From the NCBI GenBank assembly GCA_963721385.1, contig CAVRJB010000019.1, positions 186,001-250,000 of the forward strand: a stretch of DNA of 64,000 nucleotides, in the 5' to 3' direction. Numbering within the stretch: the first letter of the stretch is position 1; each line of letters opens with the position of its first letter. Of the stretch, positions 1 to 9,382 are shown piece by piece. The notes under the pieces were generated by a model that was not told where the DNA came from, did no database searches, and saw only the letters and a program-made list of their open reading frames with translations. Source of the stretch: DAOMFB01 sp963721385. Lineage in GTDB: Bacteria > Acidobacteriota > Thermoanaerobaculia > UBA5066. Made by a program: the position numbers and the translations under genes.

Positions 1-1335
1 AAGACCTATCTGCACCGCGGCCTGAAGGTCGTCCTCACCGACGAGACCCAGAAGCCTCCCGTCCGCGAGGAGTTCCAGCACGAGGGAGGCCTCCACGACT
101 TCCTGAAGAAGGTCATCGTCGAGCGCGGGAAGCCGCCGACGACCCTTTCGGAGTTCGTCCTCGTCCGCCAGGCCGACCCGCGGCTCGAGATCGCGCTCGT
201 CTGGACCGAGGCAACCGAAGAATACGTCCGGTCGTTCGTGAACGGCATCCCGACGCCGTCGGGCGGGACGCACGAGAACGGCCTCAAGGCCGGGATCGTC
301 AAGGCGGTCCGCAACTACCTCGAGACGCACCAGCTCCTCCCGAAGGGGGTCAACGTCACGGCGGAGGACGTCCGCGAAGGGGTAACGGCGCTCCTCTCGG
401 CGTACGTCCTCGAGCCGCAGTTCCAGGGGCAGACGAAGGACCGTCTGAACAATCCGGAGATGGCGGCGCAAGTGGACGGCGCCGTCCGCCCGGCGCTCGA
501 GAAGTGGCTGAACGAGAACCCGACGCTCGCCGAGCCGATCGTGGGGCGGATCGTTCTCGCATCCCGGGCCCGCGAGGCGAGCCGGGCTGCCGCACAACAG
601 GTGACGCGGAAGACGGCCGTCTCCCACCGGCTCAACCTGCCGGGAAAGCTGGCCGACTGCGCGTCCACCGACCCGTCCGTCTCCGAGCTCTTCATCGTGG
701 AGGGGGACTCGGCGGGCGGCTCGGCCAAGCAGGGGCGGGACCGCGAGACCCAGGCGATCCTGCCGCTCCGCGGCAAGGTCCTGAACGCCGAGCAGGCGAA
801 CTCAGCGAAAGTGACGGGAAACAAGGAGCTGAACGACATCGTCTCCGCCCTCGGCTGCGGCGTCGGGGGAGAGTTCGACATCAGCCGGCTCCGGTACGGG
901 AAGGTCTTCCTCCTGATGGACGCCGACGCCGACGGCCACCACATCTCGACGCTCCTCCTGACCTTCTTCTGGCGGCACCTCCCGAAACTGATCCAGGGGG
1001 GGCACGTCTACCTCGCCCAGCCGCCGCTCTACCGGATCGACGCCGCGAAGGAGACCCACTGGGCGCTCGACGACGCCGAGCGCGACGCGATCTTCGCGAG
1101 GCTCCCGGGGAACGTGAAGCCCGAGATCATGCGCTTCAAGGGGCTCGGCGAGATGATGCCCGAGCAGCTGAAGCAGACGACGCTCGACCCGCGGCGGCGG
1201 CGCGCCGTGAAGGTGACCGTGCCCGACGTCCTCGAGGCCGAGCGGACGCTCTCCGAGCTGATGGGGAAGGACCCCTCCGCCCGCTACCGCTTCATCACGG
1301 AGCGGGCGAAGGAGGCGGACGGGCTCGACGTCTGA
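1..1335 (+). CDS. gyrB: DNA gyrase/topoisomerase IV subunit B, 3' part
   Basis: The reading frame is open from base 1, so the gene begins upstream and about 444 C-terminal residues are present. This is the ATPase/TOPRIM subunit of a type IIA topoisomerase, which manages DNA supercoiling or decatenation with its GyrA/ParC partner. The TOPRIM signature EGDSAGG is followed by PLRGK, the metal-binding DADADGHH, and the C-terminal RFKGLGEM block, in the usual order. GyrB and ParE are not cleanly separable from the C-terminal part; the AQPPLYRI segment leans towards GyrB. It ends with TGA, 39 bases before a small ferredoxin-like gene. Confidence 0.9.
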   Translation, partial: KTYLHRGLKVVLTDETQKPPVREEFQHEGGLHDFLKKVIVERGKPPTTLSEFVLVRQADPRLEIALVWTEATEEYVRSFVNGIPTPSGGTHENGLKAGIVKAVRNYLETHQLLPKGVNVTAEDVREGVTALLSAYVLEPQFQGQTKDRLNNPEMAAQVDGAVRPALEKWLNENPTLAEPIVGRIVLASRAREASRAAAQQVTRKTAVSHRLNLPGKLADCASTDPSVSELFIVEGDSAGGSAKQGRDRETQAILPLRGKVLNAEQANSAKVTGNKELNDIVSALGCGVGGEFDISRLRYGKVFLLMDADADGHHISTLLLTFFWRHLPKLIQGGHVYLAQPPLYRIDAAKETHWALDDAERDAIFARLPGNVKPEIMRFKGLGEMMPEQLKQTTLDPRRRRAVKVTVPDVLEAERTLSELMGKDPSARYRFITERAKEADGLDV

Positions 1336-1374
1336 CCGGGGCCCGGGGTTGACGTCCGGGCGAGAATCGGTCTC

Positions 1375-1608
1375 ATGAAGGACCCCGTCCAGCGCCATAC
1401 GGAAGGCGACCTGACCGTCACGTTCGACCCGCGCATCTGCACCCACTCCGGAAACTGCGTCCGCGGGCTCTTCACGGTCTTCGACGTGTCGAAGCGCCCC
1501 TGGGTGAACCTGAAGGGAGCCGACGCCGAGCGAATCGTGGCGCAGGTCAAGGCCTGCCCCTCCGGCGCGCTTCAGGCCCGCCGCGAATCCTCCGCTTCGA
1601 AAGGCTGA
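1375..1608 (+). CDS. small divergent 4Fe-4S mono-cluster protein (YjdI-like)
   Basis: This 77-residue protein resembles the Fer4_19/YjdI family of small iron-sulfur proteins. It has a Cys pair in ICTHSGNC near residues 22-27 and a C-terminal ACPSGAL near residue 61, the layout of a reduced ferredoxin with few cysteines. Family members are thought to bind one iron-sulfur cluster; the partner is unknown. The start is the ATG after an AATCGGTCTC stretch without a clear ribosome-binding site. It may follow the topoisomerase gene transcriptionally. Confidence 0.7.
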   Translation: MKDPVQRHTEGDLTVTFDPRICTHSGNCVRGLFTVFDVSKRPWVNLKGADAERIVAQVKACPSGALQARRESSASKG

Positions 1609-1667
1609 CGACAGGCTCGCGACTAGAATCCCCTCGAGGCGGCGAAACAAGGCCGCCGGAGGGCTTC

Positions 1668-3926
1668 ATGGGCGATAGACCGGCCGACGACGCCGCGGAT
1701 CCGTCAGGCGCAGAGGTCTTCGACCCGCACCCCGGCGTCGACCGCCCGTCGGCCGAGACGGCCGAAGCCCTCGGACTCACGGATCTCAGGTGGAAGCCCC
1801 TCACCGAGATCCCGTTCCTCAACGACTACTACAACGAGACCTACCTCTACCTCGTTCCGTCCAGCCCGCGGCAGCTCTACGTTCTCTGGGAGGTGGGGCA
1901 GGGCGCGCGAGAGGACCTCGCGCGCCGCTTCGGGCCCGGCTTCTTCGAGCGGAACCATCTGCTCCTCCGCGTCTACGACGTCACCGGCGTCGACTTCGAC
2001 GGCTTCAACGCGAACTCCTTCTTCGAGGTCGACGACTTCCTGAACGACAAGGTGTCGTACTGGGTCGGGGTCGAGCCGGGGCGGAACTGGGTCGCCGAGC
2101 TCGGCTTCCGTGCGGCCGGGACCACGTTCTTCGAGAAGGTCGCGCGGTCGAACACGGTCTTCTCCCCGCGCGACCGGGCCGAGACGTCCGAACGGTACGT
2201 GTCGTGGGGATCCGCGGGCCTGCCGGAGCGCGACGTCGAGATCCCGGTCGCCGCGAACGAGTGGCGATACAACCAGTACCTCTACTGGAAGCGGAGGACC
2301 CACCACGCGCCCGAGGAGAAGGGGTACTGGGCGCTGATCCTCCACCAGCACCTCCCGTTCGTCCGCCACCCGGAGTACGACGTCTCGCTCGAGGAGCAGT
2401 GGTTCTTCGAGGCGGTCACGTCCGTCTACACGCAGCTCCTGAACCTGATGTGGCGGCTGTCGCGCGACAAGGTCGACTTCCGCCTCACCGTCAGCCTGAC
2501 CCCGCCGCTCCTCTCGATGATGCAGGACCCGCTCCTCAAGACGCGGGCGGCGCGTCACATCGACGAGTGCCTCTGCCCTCGCGCGCACGCGAGTGCGAGA
2601 GCGCCGGCGGAAAGCCCTGGCACGACACGGCCTGGCAGACGTACCACCGGTTCCGCGTCGCCAAGGAGGTCTTCGACACCTACGAGGGGGACCTGACGCG
2701 CGGCTACCGCGCCTTTCAGGAGGCGGGGAAGCTGGAGGTCATCACCTGCCCCGCGACCCACATGATCCTCCCCCTCTTCCGCCACTTCCCGGAGACGGTC
2801 CGCGCACAGGTGCGGATCGCGTGCCGCCAGTACGAGCGGGTCTTCGGCCGGCGGCCGCGGGGTTTCTGGCTCGCCGAGAACGCCTACACGCCGGGCCTCG
2901 ACGAGGTCCTCGCCGCCGAGGGGATCCGCTGGTTCGTCCTGAACGACAAGGCCATAAAGGAGGCCGACACGCGCCCGTTCTTCGGGACGTCGGAGCCGGT
3001 CATCACCCCGTCGGGCGTCGCGGCCTTCGGCCTCGACCCGAACACGCGCGAGAAGATCTGGTCGCGCGAGGGGGGCTACCCGGGACACCCGAACTACAAG
3101 GAGTGGTACCGCGACCTCGGCCACGAGGCTGACTGGGACTACCTCCCCGAGTACTTCCGGACGGCGAACGTCCGCCGGAACACGAGCATCAAGTACTACC
3201 GGATCACGGGGAAGGACGTCGGCCTCGGCGACAAGGCGTACTACGTGCCCGCGTGGGCGGAGGAGGTCGTCCACGAGCAGGCGGGGCAGTTCGTCTTCGA
3301 GCGGGGAGCGCAGGCCAACTACGAGCTGAGGAAGAGCGGCGGCCGGAAAGCCCTGCATCGTCTCGGCGTACGACGCGGAGCTCTACGGCCACTGGTGGGA
3401 GGAAGGCCCGGCGTTCCTCGAGTCGGTCTTCCGGAAGATGCTCTTCGACCAGACCGAGGTCCGGCCGGTCACCCCCTCGGAGTACCTCGCGGAGCAGCCG
3501 CACCATCAGAAGCTCGTCCCGAACGCCGGCTCCTGGGGAAAGAACGACTACTTCCAGACCTGGGTCGAGGAGCGCGCGTACCAGCCCAACGTCTGGATCT
3601 TCCGGCACCTCTACCGCGCCTGCGGGCGGATGGCCGACCTCGCGCTCCGCCACCGCGACGAGCCCGATCCCCGGATCCGGCGCGCGCTGAACCAGGCGGC
3701 CCGCGAGCTCTTCCTCGGCGGGGCCTCGGACTGGGGCTTCCTGATCTCGACGGGGCAGGCGACGCGCTACTCGGAGCTGCAGATCATCCGGCACGTCGAC
3801 CGGGCGCGGGAGCTGATGCGCCAGGCCGAGTCGGGGCAGGTGGACGAGGGGTATCTCACCCTCCTCGAGGACGCCGACACGATCTTCCCGCTCGGCGACA
3901 TGGACTACCGCGTCTTCTGCCCCTGA
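1668..3926 (+). CDS. DUF4912 + glycoside hydrolase family 57 (1,4-alpha-glucan branching-like), two frameshifts
   Basis: The product is about 750 aa. The N-terminal part (about 45-190) is a DUF4912 domain rich in aromatic residues (YLYLVPSSPRQLYVLWE). The rest is a GH57/DUF1957 catalytic domain with HQHLPFVRHPE, then GFWLAENAYTPG carrying the likely nucleophile Glu, and SAYDAELYGHWW carrying the likely acid Asp. GH57 members of this type act on alpha-1,4-glucans as branching enzymes or amylases. The frame changes near 2572-2590 (net minus one) and back near 3347-3349, where an AAA run looks one A too long. Both sides match the family without loss, so sequence error is more likely than decay. 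Its TGA abuts the stop of the convergent methyltransferase gene. Confidence 0.8.
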
Positions 3927-4640
3927 TCAGCGGCTCTTCCGTCCGAGGGCCGCGAGCGCTCCCAGGAGAAGCGTGACTTCGCGGGCCGTCGGCTTGCCGC
4001 GCTTCACGAACGAGTCGATTTCCGCGACGACCTGCGGGTTCCGGCCGCGCCCGGGATAGCCGGCGGAAGAGAGAGTTGCTTTGAGAGCTTCCAGGAGGCG
4101 GCGGACGTCTCTTGCGGTCGCCGGCGGTTCTTCGGGCTCCGGGGATCCGCGCCTTCGGCGCGGTGCTTCGAAGGAAGAAAGCAAAGCAAGCGAAATCGCA
4201 ACCGATTGCGCAAGATTCAGCGTCGGGAAGTCCCGCTGCGTTTCGATGCGCAGCCGCGCGTCGCACTGTTGCATTTCTTCCGTCGTGAGGCCGCCGCGTT
4301 CCGGCCCGAACACGAGTGCGATTCGACGGCCCTGGCGGAGAGAACGCGAAATCTCCGCGTAGGTCGTTCGCGGCGGCAGCCCGCGCGAGACGCGGCCGCG
4401 CAGCGACGAGAGGGCGATCACGTCGTCGGCTCGCGCGAGCAGATCGTCGAACGCGCCGAGGGTCTTCACCCTTTTGAGCAGATTCTCCGCGCCGGAAGCA
4501 AAGGCCACGGCATCGGGATGATCGAGAGGGGCGCGTGGGTCGAGCAGCAGGAGCTCCGCGCCGAAGTTCTTCGCGGCGCGGGCGGCGGCGCCGAGGTTGC
4601 CGGGGTTGTGCGTCCGGACGAGGACGGCGAGGAGCGGCAT
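3927..4640 (-). CDS. TrmJ-like SpoU-family RNA methyltransferase
   Basis: This is a 237-aa protein of the SpoU/TrmH superfamily (SPOUT, knotted SAM-binding fold), closest in layout to TrmJ tRNA 2'-O-methyltransferases. It shows motif 1 VLVRTHNPGNLGAAARA near the N-terminus, motif 2 FGPERGGLTTEEM and motif 3 FPTLNLAQSVAI. A roughly 80-residue C-terminal tail (SAGYPGRGRNPQVVAEI) resembles the TrmJ tail. The ATG beginning MPLLAVLVRT is chosen because all motifs lie downstream and longer starts add only low-complexity sequence. It is divergent from a small ORF starting 31 bases away. Confidence 0.85.
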   Translation of the reverse strand: MPLLAVLVRTHNPGNLGAAARAAKNFGAELLLLDPRAPLDHPDAVAFASGAENLLKRVKTLGAFDDLLARADDVIALSSLRGRVSRGLPPRTTYAEISRSLRQGRRIALVFGPERGGLTTEEMQQCDARLRIETQRDFPTLNLAQSVAISLALLSSFEAPRRRRGSPEPEEPPATARDVRRLLEALKATLSSAGYPGRGRNPQVVAEIDSFVKRGKPTAREVTLLLGALAALGRKSR

Positions 4641-4670
4641 CGCGCCCGATCTTGGGTCAGAATGCGGGCC

Positions 4671-4874
4671 ATGTCGAAGGAGCGCTCCGACAACGAGCAG
4701 AAGGCGGTCGAGACGATTCTCTGGGCGCTGGGGCACCGGCTCGCGAGACTCCGGGACGAAGCCTCCATGAAGACCCTGCGCGGCGAGGAGCCCGAGGGGG
4801 TCGAGAAGGGGCTCGCGCTGGCCCTCCGGGAGCTGAACGACCTCCTCCCGCGCCGCAAGCGCCTGAAGAACTGA
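4671..4874 (+). CDS. small charged hypothetical protein
   Basis: This is a 67-residue, highly charged protein beginning MSKERSDNEQKAVETIL. It is probably mostly helical, with a basic end (RRKRLKN). No family is recognised. It is divergent from the TrmJ-like gene and convergent with the M23 peptidase gene. Support comes from codon pattern and the neat fit between the neighbours; no strong ribosome-binding site is visible. Confidence 0.45.
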   Translation: MSKERSDNEQKAVETILWALGHRLARLRDEASMKTLRGEEPEGVEKGLALALRELNDLLPRRKRLKN

Positions 4875-4887
4875 CGGGACCCCTCCG

Positions 4888-5925
4888 TCAGCGGGGCTTC
4901 GCCGGGGCGACCTGCTGGCCGCGCACGGGCTGGCCGCTCCCGACCGGCTTTCCGTCCGCAACGTAGTCGCGGAAGAGCGCGGGGAGGCCCGCTCCCTTCG
5001 CGAGGTCGGGCGTGTCCTGGAGGTGGACGTGCAGAACGGGCTCTGGCGTCCGCCCGCTGCTTCCCGTCTTCGCGAGCGGCTCGCCCGCCTTGACCTTCGT
5101 GCCCGGCTTCACGGCGACGCTGCCGTTCTGGAGGTGGAGGAGGCACGAGTACTCGCCGTTTCCGTGGTCGAGGACGACGTAGTTGCCGGGCGGCTCAGCG
5201 GCCGCGTCGACGAAGCCCGGCCGCCCGTCGGGACGGCCGTCCTGGGCGGCGACGACGGTCCCCGCCGCCGGCGCGAGGACGGGACGGCCCCAGGCGAGGT
5301 AGTCCTCGTTCTTCGTGCCGTCGCCGACGTTGGTCTTCCCGTCCTTCACGACGAAGAAGTCGATGGCGAAGCGCTGCTCGGCGGACGTCGCGTGGACGTT
5401 CTGCCAGACCGTCGCCCCGCCCCACCAGACCGTCCACGCCCCGTCGAAGGGAAGGCGAAGCGGCGTCTTCGTCCTGTAGTCCCGCTTGTCCGTCGCGGCC
5501 GCGACCTGCTGCGCGCGCATGCTGACGGCAGTCACCTCACCCTTGGCGTTGAAGGCCCACGCCACCTCCACGGGCCCCTTCTCCTTCTCGAAGGCCGCCG
5601 TCCGGAGGTAGCGGCGCGTCCCGGCGAGGGCGTCGGTCTTCTCGGAAAGGACCTTCACTTCCTTGCCGTACTGCTGGCGCCACGAGCCGATCAGGCTGAC
5701 GACCTGGCCGCCGGTCATCGCGCGCTCGCGCAGGCCGGGTGAGAACCGCTTGAGGATCTCGGTGGCCTCTCCCCTGAGGAGCAGCGAGGTCAGCGTCCGC
5801 CCTTCCTCAAACGTCGGATCGGCTTTCGCCGGGCTCGTGGCCGTGGTCTTCGCCGACGGCACGACCGCCGGCGCGGATAGAGCGACGGAGAGAAGGGCGG
5901 ATGCGATCAGGACTCGGCTGTTCAA
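4888..5925 (-). CDS. secreted M23 family metallopeptidase with N-terminal DUF3887-like domain
   Basis: This 345-aa protein has a signal peptide (MNSRVLIASALLSVALS). An N-terminal region (about 40-125) looks like DUF3887, followed by a LytM/M23 zinc endopeptidase domain (about 165-320). The M23 signals are FAIDFF (H/D region; the usual H of HxxxD is not obvious here), YVVLDHGNGEYSCLLHL, and HVHLQD carrying the HxH zinc motif. Such enzymes usually cut peptidoglycan cross-links in the periplasm. The first zinc histidine is hard to place, so activity is uncertain. Confidence 0.75.
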   Translation of the reverse strand: MNSRVLIASALLSVALSAPAVVPSAKTTATSPAKADPTFEEGRTLTSLLLRGEATEILKRFSPGLRERAMTGGQVVSLIGSWRQQYGKEVKVLSEKTDALAGTRRYLRTAAFEKEKGPVEVAWAFNAKGEVTAVSMRAQQVAAATDKRDYRTKTPLRLPFDGAWTVWWGGATVWQNVHATSAEQRFAIDFFVVKDGKTNVGDGTKNEDYLAWGRPVLAPAAGTVVAAQDGRPDGRPGFVDAAAEPPGNYVVLDHGNGEYSCLLHLQNGSVAVKPGTKVKAGEPLAKTGSSGRTPEPVLHVHLQDTPDLAKGAGLPALFRDYVADGKPVGSGQPVRGQQVAPAKPR

Positions 5926-5986
5926 ACGGTGCCTCCGGCCCGCCTATGGTAGTCGGGATCGGCGGGAGCGTCCGCGAGCCGGCGCT

Positions 5987-6697
5987 TCAGATGCCGAGCA
6001 GGCCGACGACGACGCCCGTCGCCGCGATGACGCCGCCGGCCATCGCGTCGCCCCAGCGGTCGAGGAACGGGAGGCGGAGGCGCGCGGCGCCGGCCCGCGC
6101 CGGCAGGACGAGCGCCACCATCGTGGCGATCGTCGCGGCCTCGTAAAGGAGGACGATGCCGGCCGTCTGTCCGGCCCCGAGTGGCGCGGCCGAGAAGAGA
6201 AGCGGGATGACGGCCACGCACGGGTCGGCCGAGAAGAGAAGGAAGAGCCCCCACGCCGTCGTCCGCGAAGGGTCGTGGACGTGGTCGTAGTGGGCGTGCG
6301 GGTGGCCGTGGACGCGTCCGCCGACCGTCCGCCGGAGGCCCCACGCCGCGTAGGCGAGGCCGAAGCCGATCAGGAGGAGCCCCGCGACGGCCTCCATCCG
6401 CTGCCCGAGCGTCTCGAAGACCTTGCGCCCGAAGAAGAGCCCGAGGACGCCCAGAAGGGCCGAGACCGTCACGTGGCCGAAGCCGCAGAAGAAAGTGACG
6501 CGGGCGGTCTTCCCGGCCGTCCAGCCCTGCGCGCGGGCGAGCGCCGCGAACGGGACCCAGTGGTCGGGCGCCAGCGAATGGAGCGAGCCGATGGAGACCG
6601 CAGCTCCCGCGAGCGCGAGGAAAAGCCCGCCGCCGCGTGCCGTCCATAGGGTCTGGCTCCTTCCGATATCAGACGCCGGGGGGCGCCCAGGCGACAT
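5987..6697 (-). CDS. NicO/RcnA-like membrane protein, probable nickel/cobalt or related transporter
   Basis: This is a 236-aa integral membrane protein with about six hydrophobic helices. The early GSLHSLAPDHWVPF motif corresponds to the HxxxPDH metal-site region of NicO-type nickel/cobalt transporters. A His-rich cytoplasmic loop follows (HGHPHAHYDHVH, about residue 130), which suggests metal binding. A conserved ADPCVAVIPLLF segment lies in a later helix. Transport is inferred from family resemblance; substrate and direction are unknown. A shorter start near the first helix is possible. Confidence 0.65.
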   Translation of the reverse strand: MSPGRPPASDIGRSQTLWTARGGGLFLALAGAAVSIGSLHSLAPDHWVPFAALARAQGWTAGKTARVTFFCGFGHVTVSALLGVLGLFFGRKVFETLGQRMEAVAGLLLIGFGLAYAAWGLRRTVGGRVHGHPHAHYDHVHDPSRTTAWGLFLLFSADPCVAVIPLLFSAAPLGAGQTAGIVLLYEAATIATMVALVLPARAGAARLRLPFLDRWGDAMAGGVIAATGVVVGLLGI

Positions 6698-6748
6698 GAT
6701 TCAAACGCACCAGTCCGGGCGGCGCCCGGAAACCGCGACCCCGGTCAC

Positions 6749-6777
6749 TTGCTTTCGGCCTTTTCCCGTCCTAGATT
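6749..6777 (+). promoter_or_regulatory. sigma-70-like promoter of the M43 metalloprotease
   Basis: TTGCTT (6749-6754) and TAGATT (6772-6777) are separated by 17 bases, close to the -35/-10 consensus. They lie 29 bases upstream of the ATG, and an AAGGAGG ribosome-binding site follows at about 6795. This is a pattern match only. Confidence 0.45.
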
Positions 6778-6805
6778 GGGATTCAATCTCAAACAAGGAG
6801 GGGTC

Positions 6806-7773
6806 ATGCGGAAACTCGTCCGGTTGTTCCTCGTCTTCGCCCTCGCCGCTCTCGCCCTGCCGGGGGCCGTGTCGGCGCAGGAATCCGATTCCGACCGTGA
6901 TCGGGGGCGGTTCCGCCCGACGGACACGGACGGTCTCCCGTTCGTCTTCCAGGGGATCGAGTGGCAGAGCCAGCGGGCCTTCGTCGAGAGCGGGGCGCGC
7001 TGCAGCACGCGGAACGTCGACGAGGAGGAGCAGCTCGCCATCGAGGCCGAGGTCGCGCGGCTGCTCGCCGACAAGGGGGGCGAAACCTGCTGGCGACGGG
7101 AGGCGTGATCAGCGTTCACTTCCACGTCATCAATAACGGAACCGGAATCGCAAACGGAGACATTCCGGATTCGATGATTACCGCTCAAGTAAACGTGCTA
7201 AACGCCGCCTACGGACCGTGGGGCTGGAGCTTCAATCTCGTCTCGACCGACCGGACGACGAATGCGACCTGGTACACGATGACGCCCGGCTCGACGGCGG
7301 AGACCCAGGCCAAGAACGCGCTCCGAGTGGGAACCGCGGACGACCTCAACATCTATACGGCGAACATCGGGCAGGGCCTCCTCGGGTGGGCGACGTTCCC
7401 GTCGGATTACAGCGGGAACCCGAAGGACGACGGCGTCGTGATCCTCTACTCCTCCCTGCCCGGCGGCTCCGCCGCGCCGTACAACGAAGGGGACACGGCG
7501 ACGCACGAGGTCGGGCACTGGATGGGCCTCTACCACACGTTCCAGGGGGGGTGTAACGGGAGGGGGGACTTCGTGAGCGACACCCCGGCCGAGCGGTCGC
7601 CCGCTTACGGCTGCCCGGTCGGACGCGATTCGTGCAAAGGGAAGAAGAGCGGCGGCCTCGACCCGATCGAGAACTTCATGGACTACACGGACGACGCCTG
7701 CATGGACCGGTTCAGCGCGGGGCAGGACACCCGGATGGACGACCAGTTCACGGCGTACCGGCTCGGAAAGTAA
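6806..7773 (+). CDS. secreted M43 (pappalysin-like) zinc metalloprotease, one frameshift
   Basis: The protein is about 322 aa with a signal peptide (RLFLVFALAALALPGAVSA), a short propeptide and an M43 catalytic domain. The zinc motif HEVGHWMGLYH and the Met-turn region ENFMDYTDDACMDRF are intact. Extracellular proteolysis is the expected role. The frame shifts at a run of six G (7075-7080). Adding one G joins the signal-peptide part to the catalytic part (DKGGRNLLATGGVISVHFHV). This is probably a sequence error. An AAGGAGG site supports the ATG at 6806. Confidence 0.8.
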
Positions 7774-7779
7774 TCCGGC

Positions 7780-9366
7780 TCAGAGCCCGTACTTCTCGAT
7801 CCGCGAATAGAGCTGCGCTCGCGTCAGGCCGAGGAGGCGCGCGGCGCGGCTCTTGTTTCCGGCGGTCTGCTTCAGCGCGGCGGCGACGTACGACCGCTCG
7901 ATCGCCTCGAGGTCGATGCCGCCCGGGGGGAGCGCGTCCGGCACGGCGGCGGACGCCGCGGACGTCTCGCCTCGAGAGACGGAAATCGGGAGGTGGGCGG
8001 CCGTGATGAGGCCTCCTTCGCAGAGGATCGCGGCGCGCTCGAGGGCGTTCCGGAGCTCGCGCGCGTTGCCCGGCCACGGGTAGGCGAGGAGCAGCTCCCG
8101 GGCCTCACGCGAGATGCCGGGGACGGGGCGGCCCGTCGCGGGGCCGATCTCGGCGAGAAAGACCTCGGTCAGCGGCAGGATGTCCTCGGACCTCTCGCGG
8201 AGCGGAGGGAGGCGGATCTCGAAGACGTGGAGGCGGTAGTAGAGGTCCTCGCGGAACTCCCCGCGCTGGATCGCCTGCTTCAGGTCCCGGTTCGTGGCGG
8301 CGACGATCCGGACGTCGGCCTTCAGCGCCTTCGTCCCGCCGAGGCGCTGGAACTCCCGCTCCTGGAGGACCCGGAGGAGCTTGGCCTGGACGGAGGGACT
8401 CGTCTCGCCCACCTCGTCGAGGAAGAGAACACCGCCGGCGGCCTGCTCGAGGCGGCCGGGCTTGGCGCTCGTGGCGCCGGTGAAAGCGCCCTTCTCGTAT
8501 CCGAACAGCTCCGACTCGAGGAGCTGGTCCGGCAGCGCGGCGCAGTTGATTGCCGCGAACGGCCCGGCTGCCCGCGGCGAGCCGCGGTGGATGGCGCGGG
8601 CGACGACCTCCTTGCCGGTTCCCGACTCGCCGAGAAGGAGAACGGTCGTCTCGGTCGGGGCGACCTTCGCCACCTGGACGAGGACGCTTTTCCACGCCTT
8701 CGACTCCGCGACGATCTTTCCCCGACCGGGCCGCGACTCCAGCTCCTCGGTCAGCCGCTCGACGCGCGCCTGCAGGCGGTCCGCCTCTTCGCGCGCCGCG
8801 GCGAGCCGCCGCTCGTCCTCCGCGAGGCGCTGGTGCGCGAGGAGCAGGGCCACCTGGTCCGCCACGAAGCGCGCGGCGGGCACGTCTTCCTCTCGGTAGA
8901 GGCGCGGCGTCCTCGACAGGAAGACGAGGCCGCCCCTCACCTGCCACTTTCCCTCGAAATAGATCGGCACGCGGAGAAGCGAGTGGATGCCGTCCGCGAG
9001 GAGGAGCTGGCTGCGGTGAGACCCCGTCGGCGCCTCCGCCGAAAGGTCGCCGACGATCTCGAAGTCCCACTCCCGTTTCTGCAGCTCGTCGGGTGAGAGG
9101 CGGACCTGCTCAGGGAGATCGGGGATCGGCGGCCCGGTGACGGCGTGGATCCGGATGCCGGTCCCCCCCTCGACGAGAAGGCCGAGGGCGAGCCGGTCGT
9201 GCGGCAGGACGGGGCGGACGATGTCGGAGACCTTCTCGAAGATCTCCCGGACCTCGAGCGTGCCGGCGGCGGCGCGGGCGATGCCGGCGAGGGCTACGAG
9301 AAGGGCGTCGGTGGCGCGGGGCGCCGCACCGGTGCCGGGCGCATTCACGGGGGCATTCTCTCGCAC
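7780..9366 (-). CDS. GAF-domain sigma-54-dependent transcriptional activator
   Basis: This 528-aa NtrC-type enhancer-binding protein has a GAF-like sensor domain (about 25-175), a coiled-coil linker, and an AAA+ domain (about 225-450). The AAA+ domain carries Walker A GESGTGKE, the sigma-54 contact loop GAFTGA and LFLDEVGE. A Fis-type helix-turn-helix at the extreme C-terminus (KSRAARLLGLTRAQLYSRI) binds DNA. It should activate sigma-54 promoters when the GAF domain is signalled. It is divergent from the MeaB fusion gene with only 16 bases between starts, so the true start may lie inside. Confidence 0.88.
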   Translation of the reverse strand: MRENAPVNAPGTGAAPRATDALLVALAGIARAAAGTLEVREIFEKVSDIVRPVLPHDRLALGLLVEGGTGIRIHAVTGPPIPDLPEQVRLSPDELQKREWDFEIVGDLSAEAPTGSHRSQLLLADGIHSLLRVPIYFEGKWQVRGGLVFLSRTPRLYREEDVPAARFVADQVALLLAHQRLAEDERRLAAAREEADRLQARVERLTEELESRPGRGKIVAESKAWKSVLVQVAKVAPTETTVLLLGESGTGKEVVARAIHRGSPRAAGPFAAINCAALPDQLLESELFGYEKGAFTGATSAKPGRLEQAAGGVLFLDEVGETSPSVQAKLLRVLQEREFQRLGGTKALKADVRIVAATNRDLKQAIQRGEFREDLYYRLHVFEIRLPPLRERSEDILPLTEVFLAEIGPATGRPVPGISREARELLLAYPWPGNARELRNALERAAILCEGGLITAAHLPISVSRGETSAASAAVPDALPPGGIDLEAIERSYVAAALKQTAGNKSRAARLLGLTRAQLYSRIEKYGL

Positions 9367-9382
9367 GCTACACTTCGCGCCG

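Noticed and set aside
1790..3976. A 728-residue alternative frame over the GH57 gene
   Set aside because: Only its middle part (about 2590-3345) is real GH57 sequence; the ends are Arg/Pro-rich shadow frames joined through the two frameshifts.
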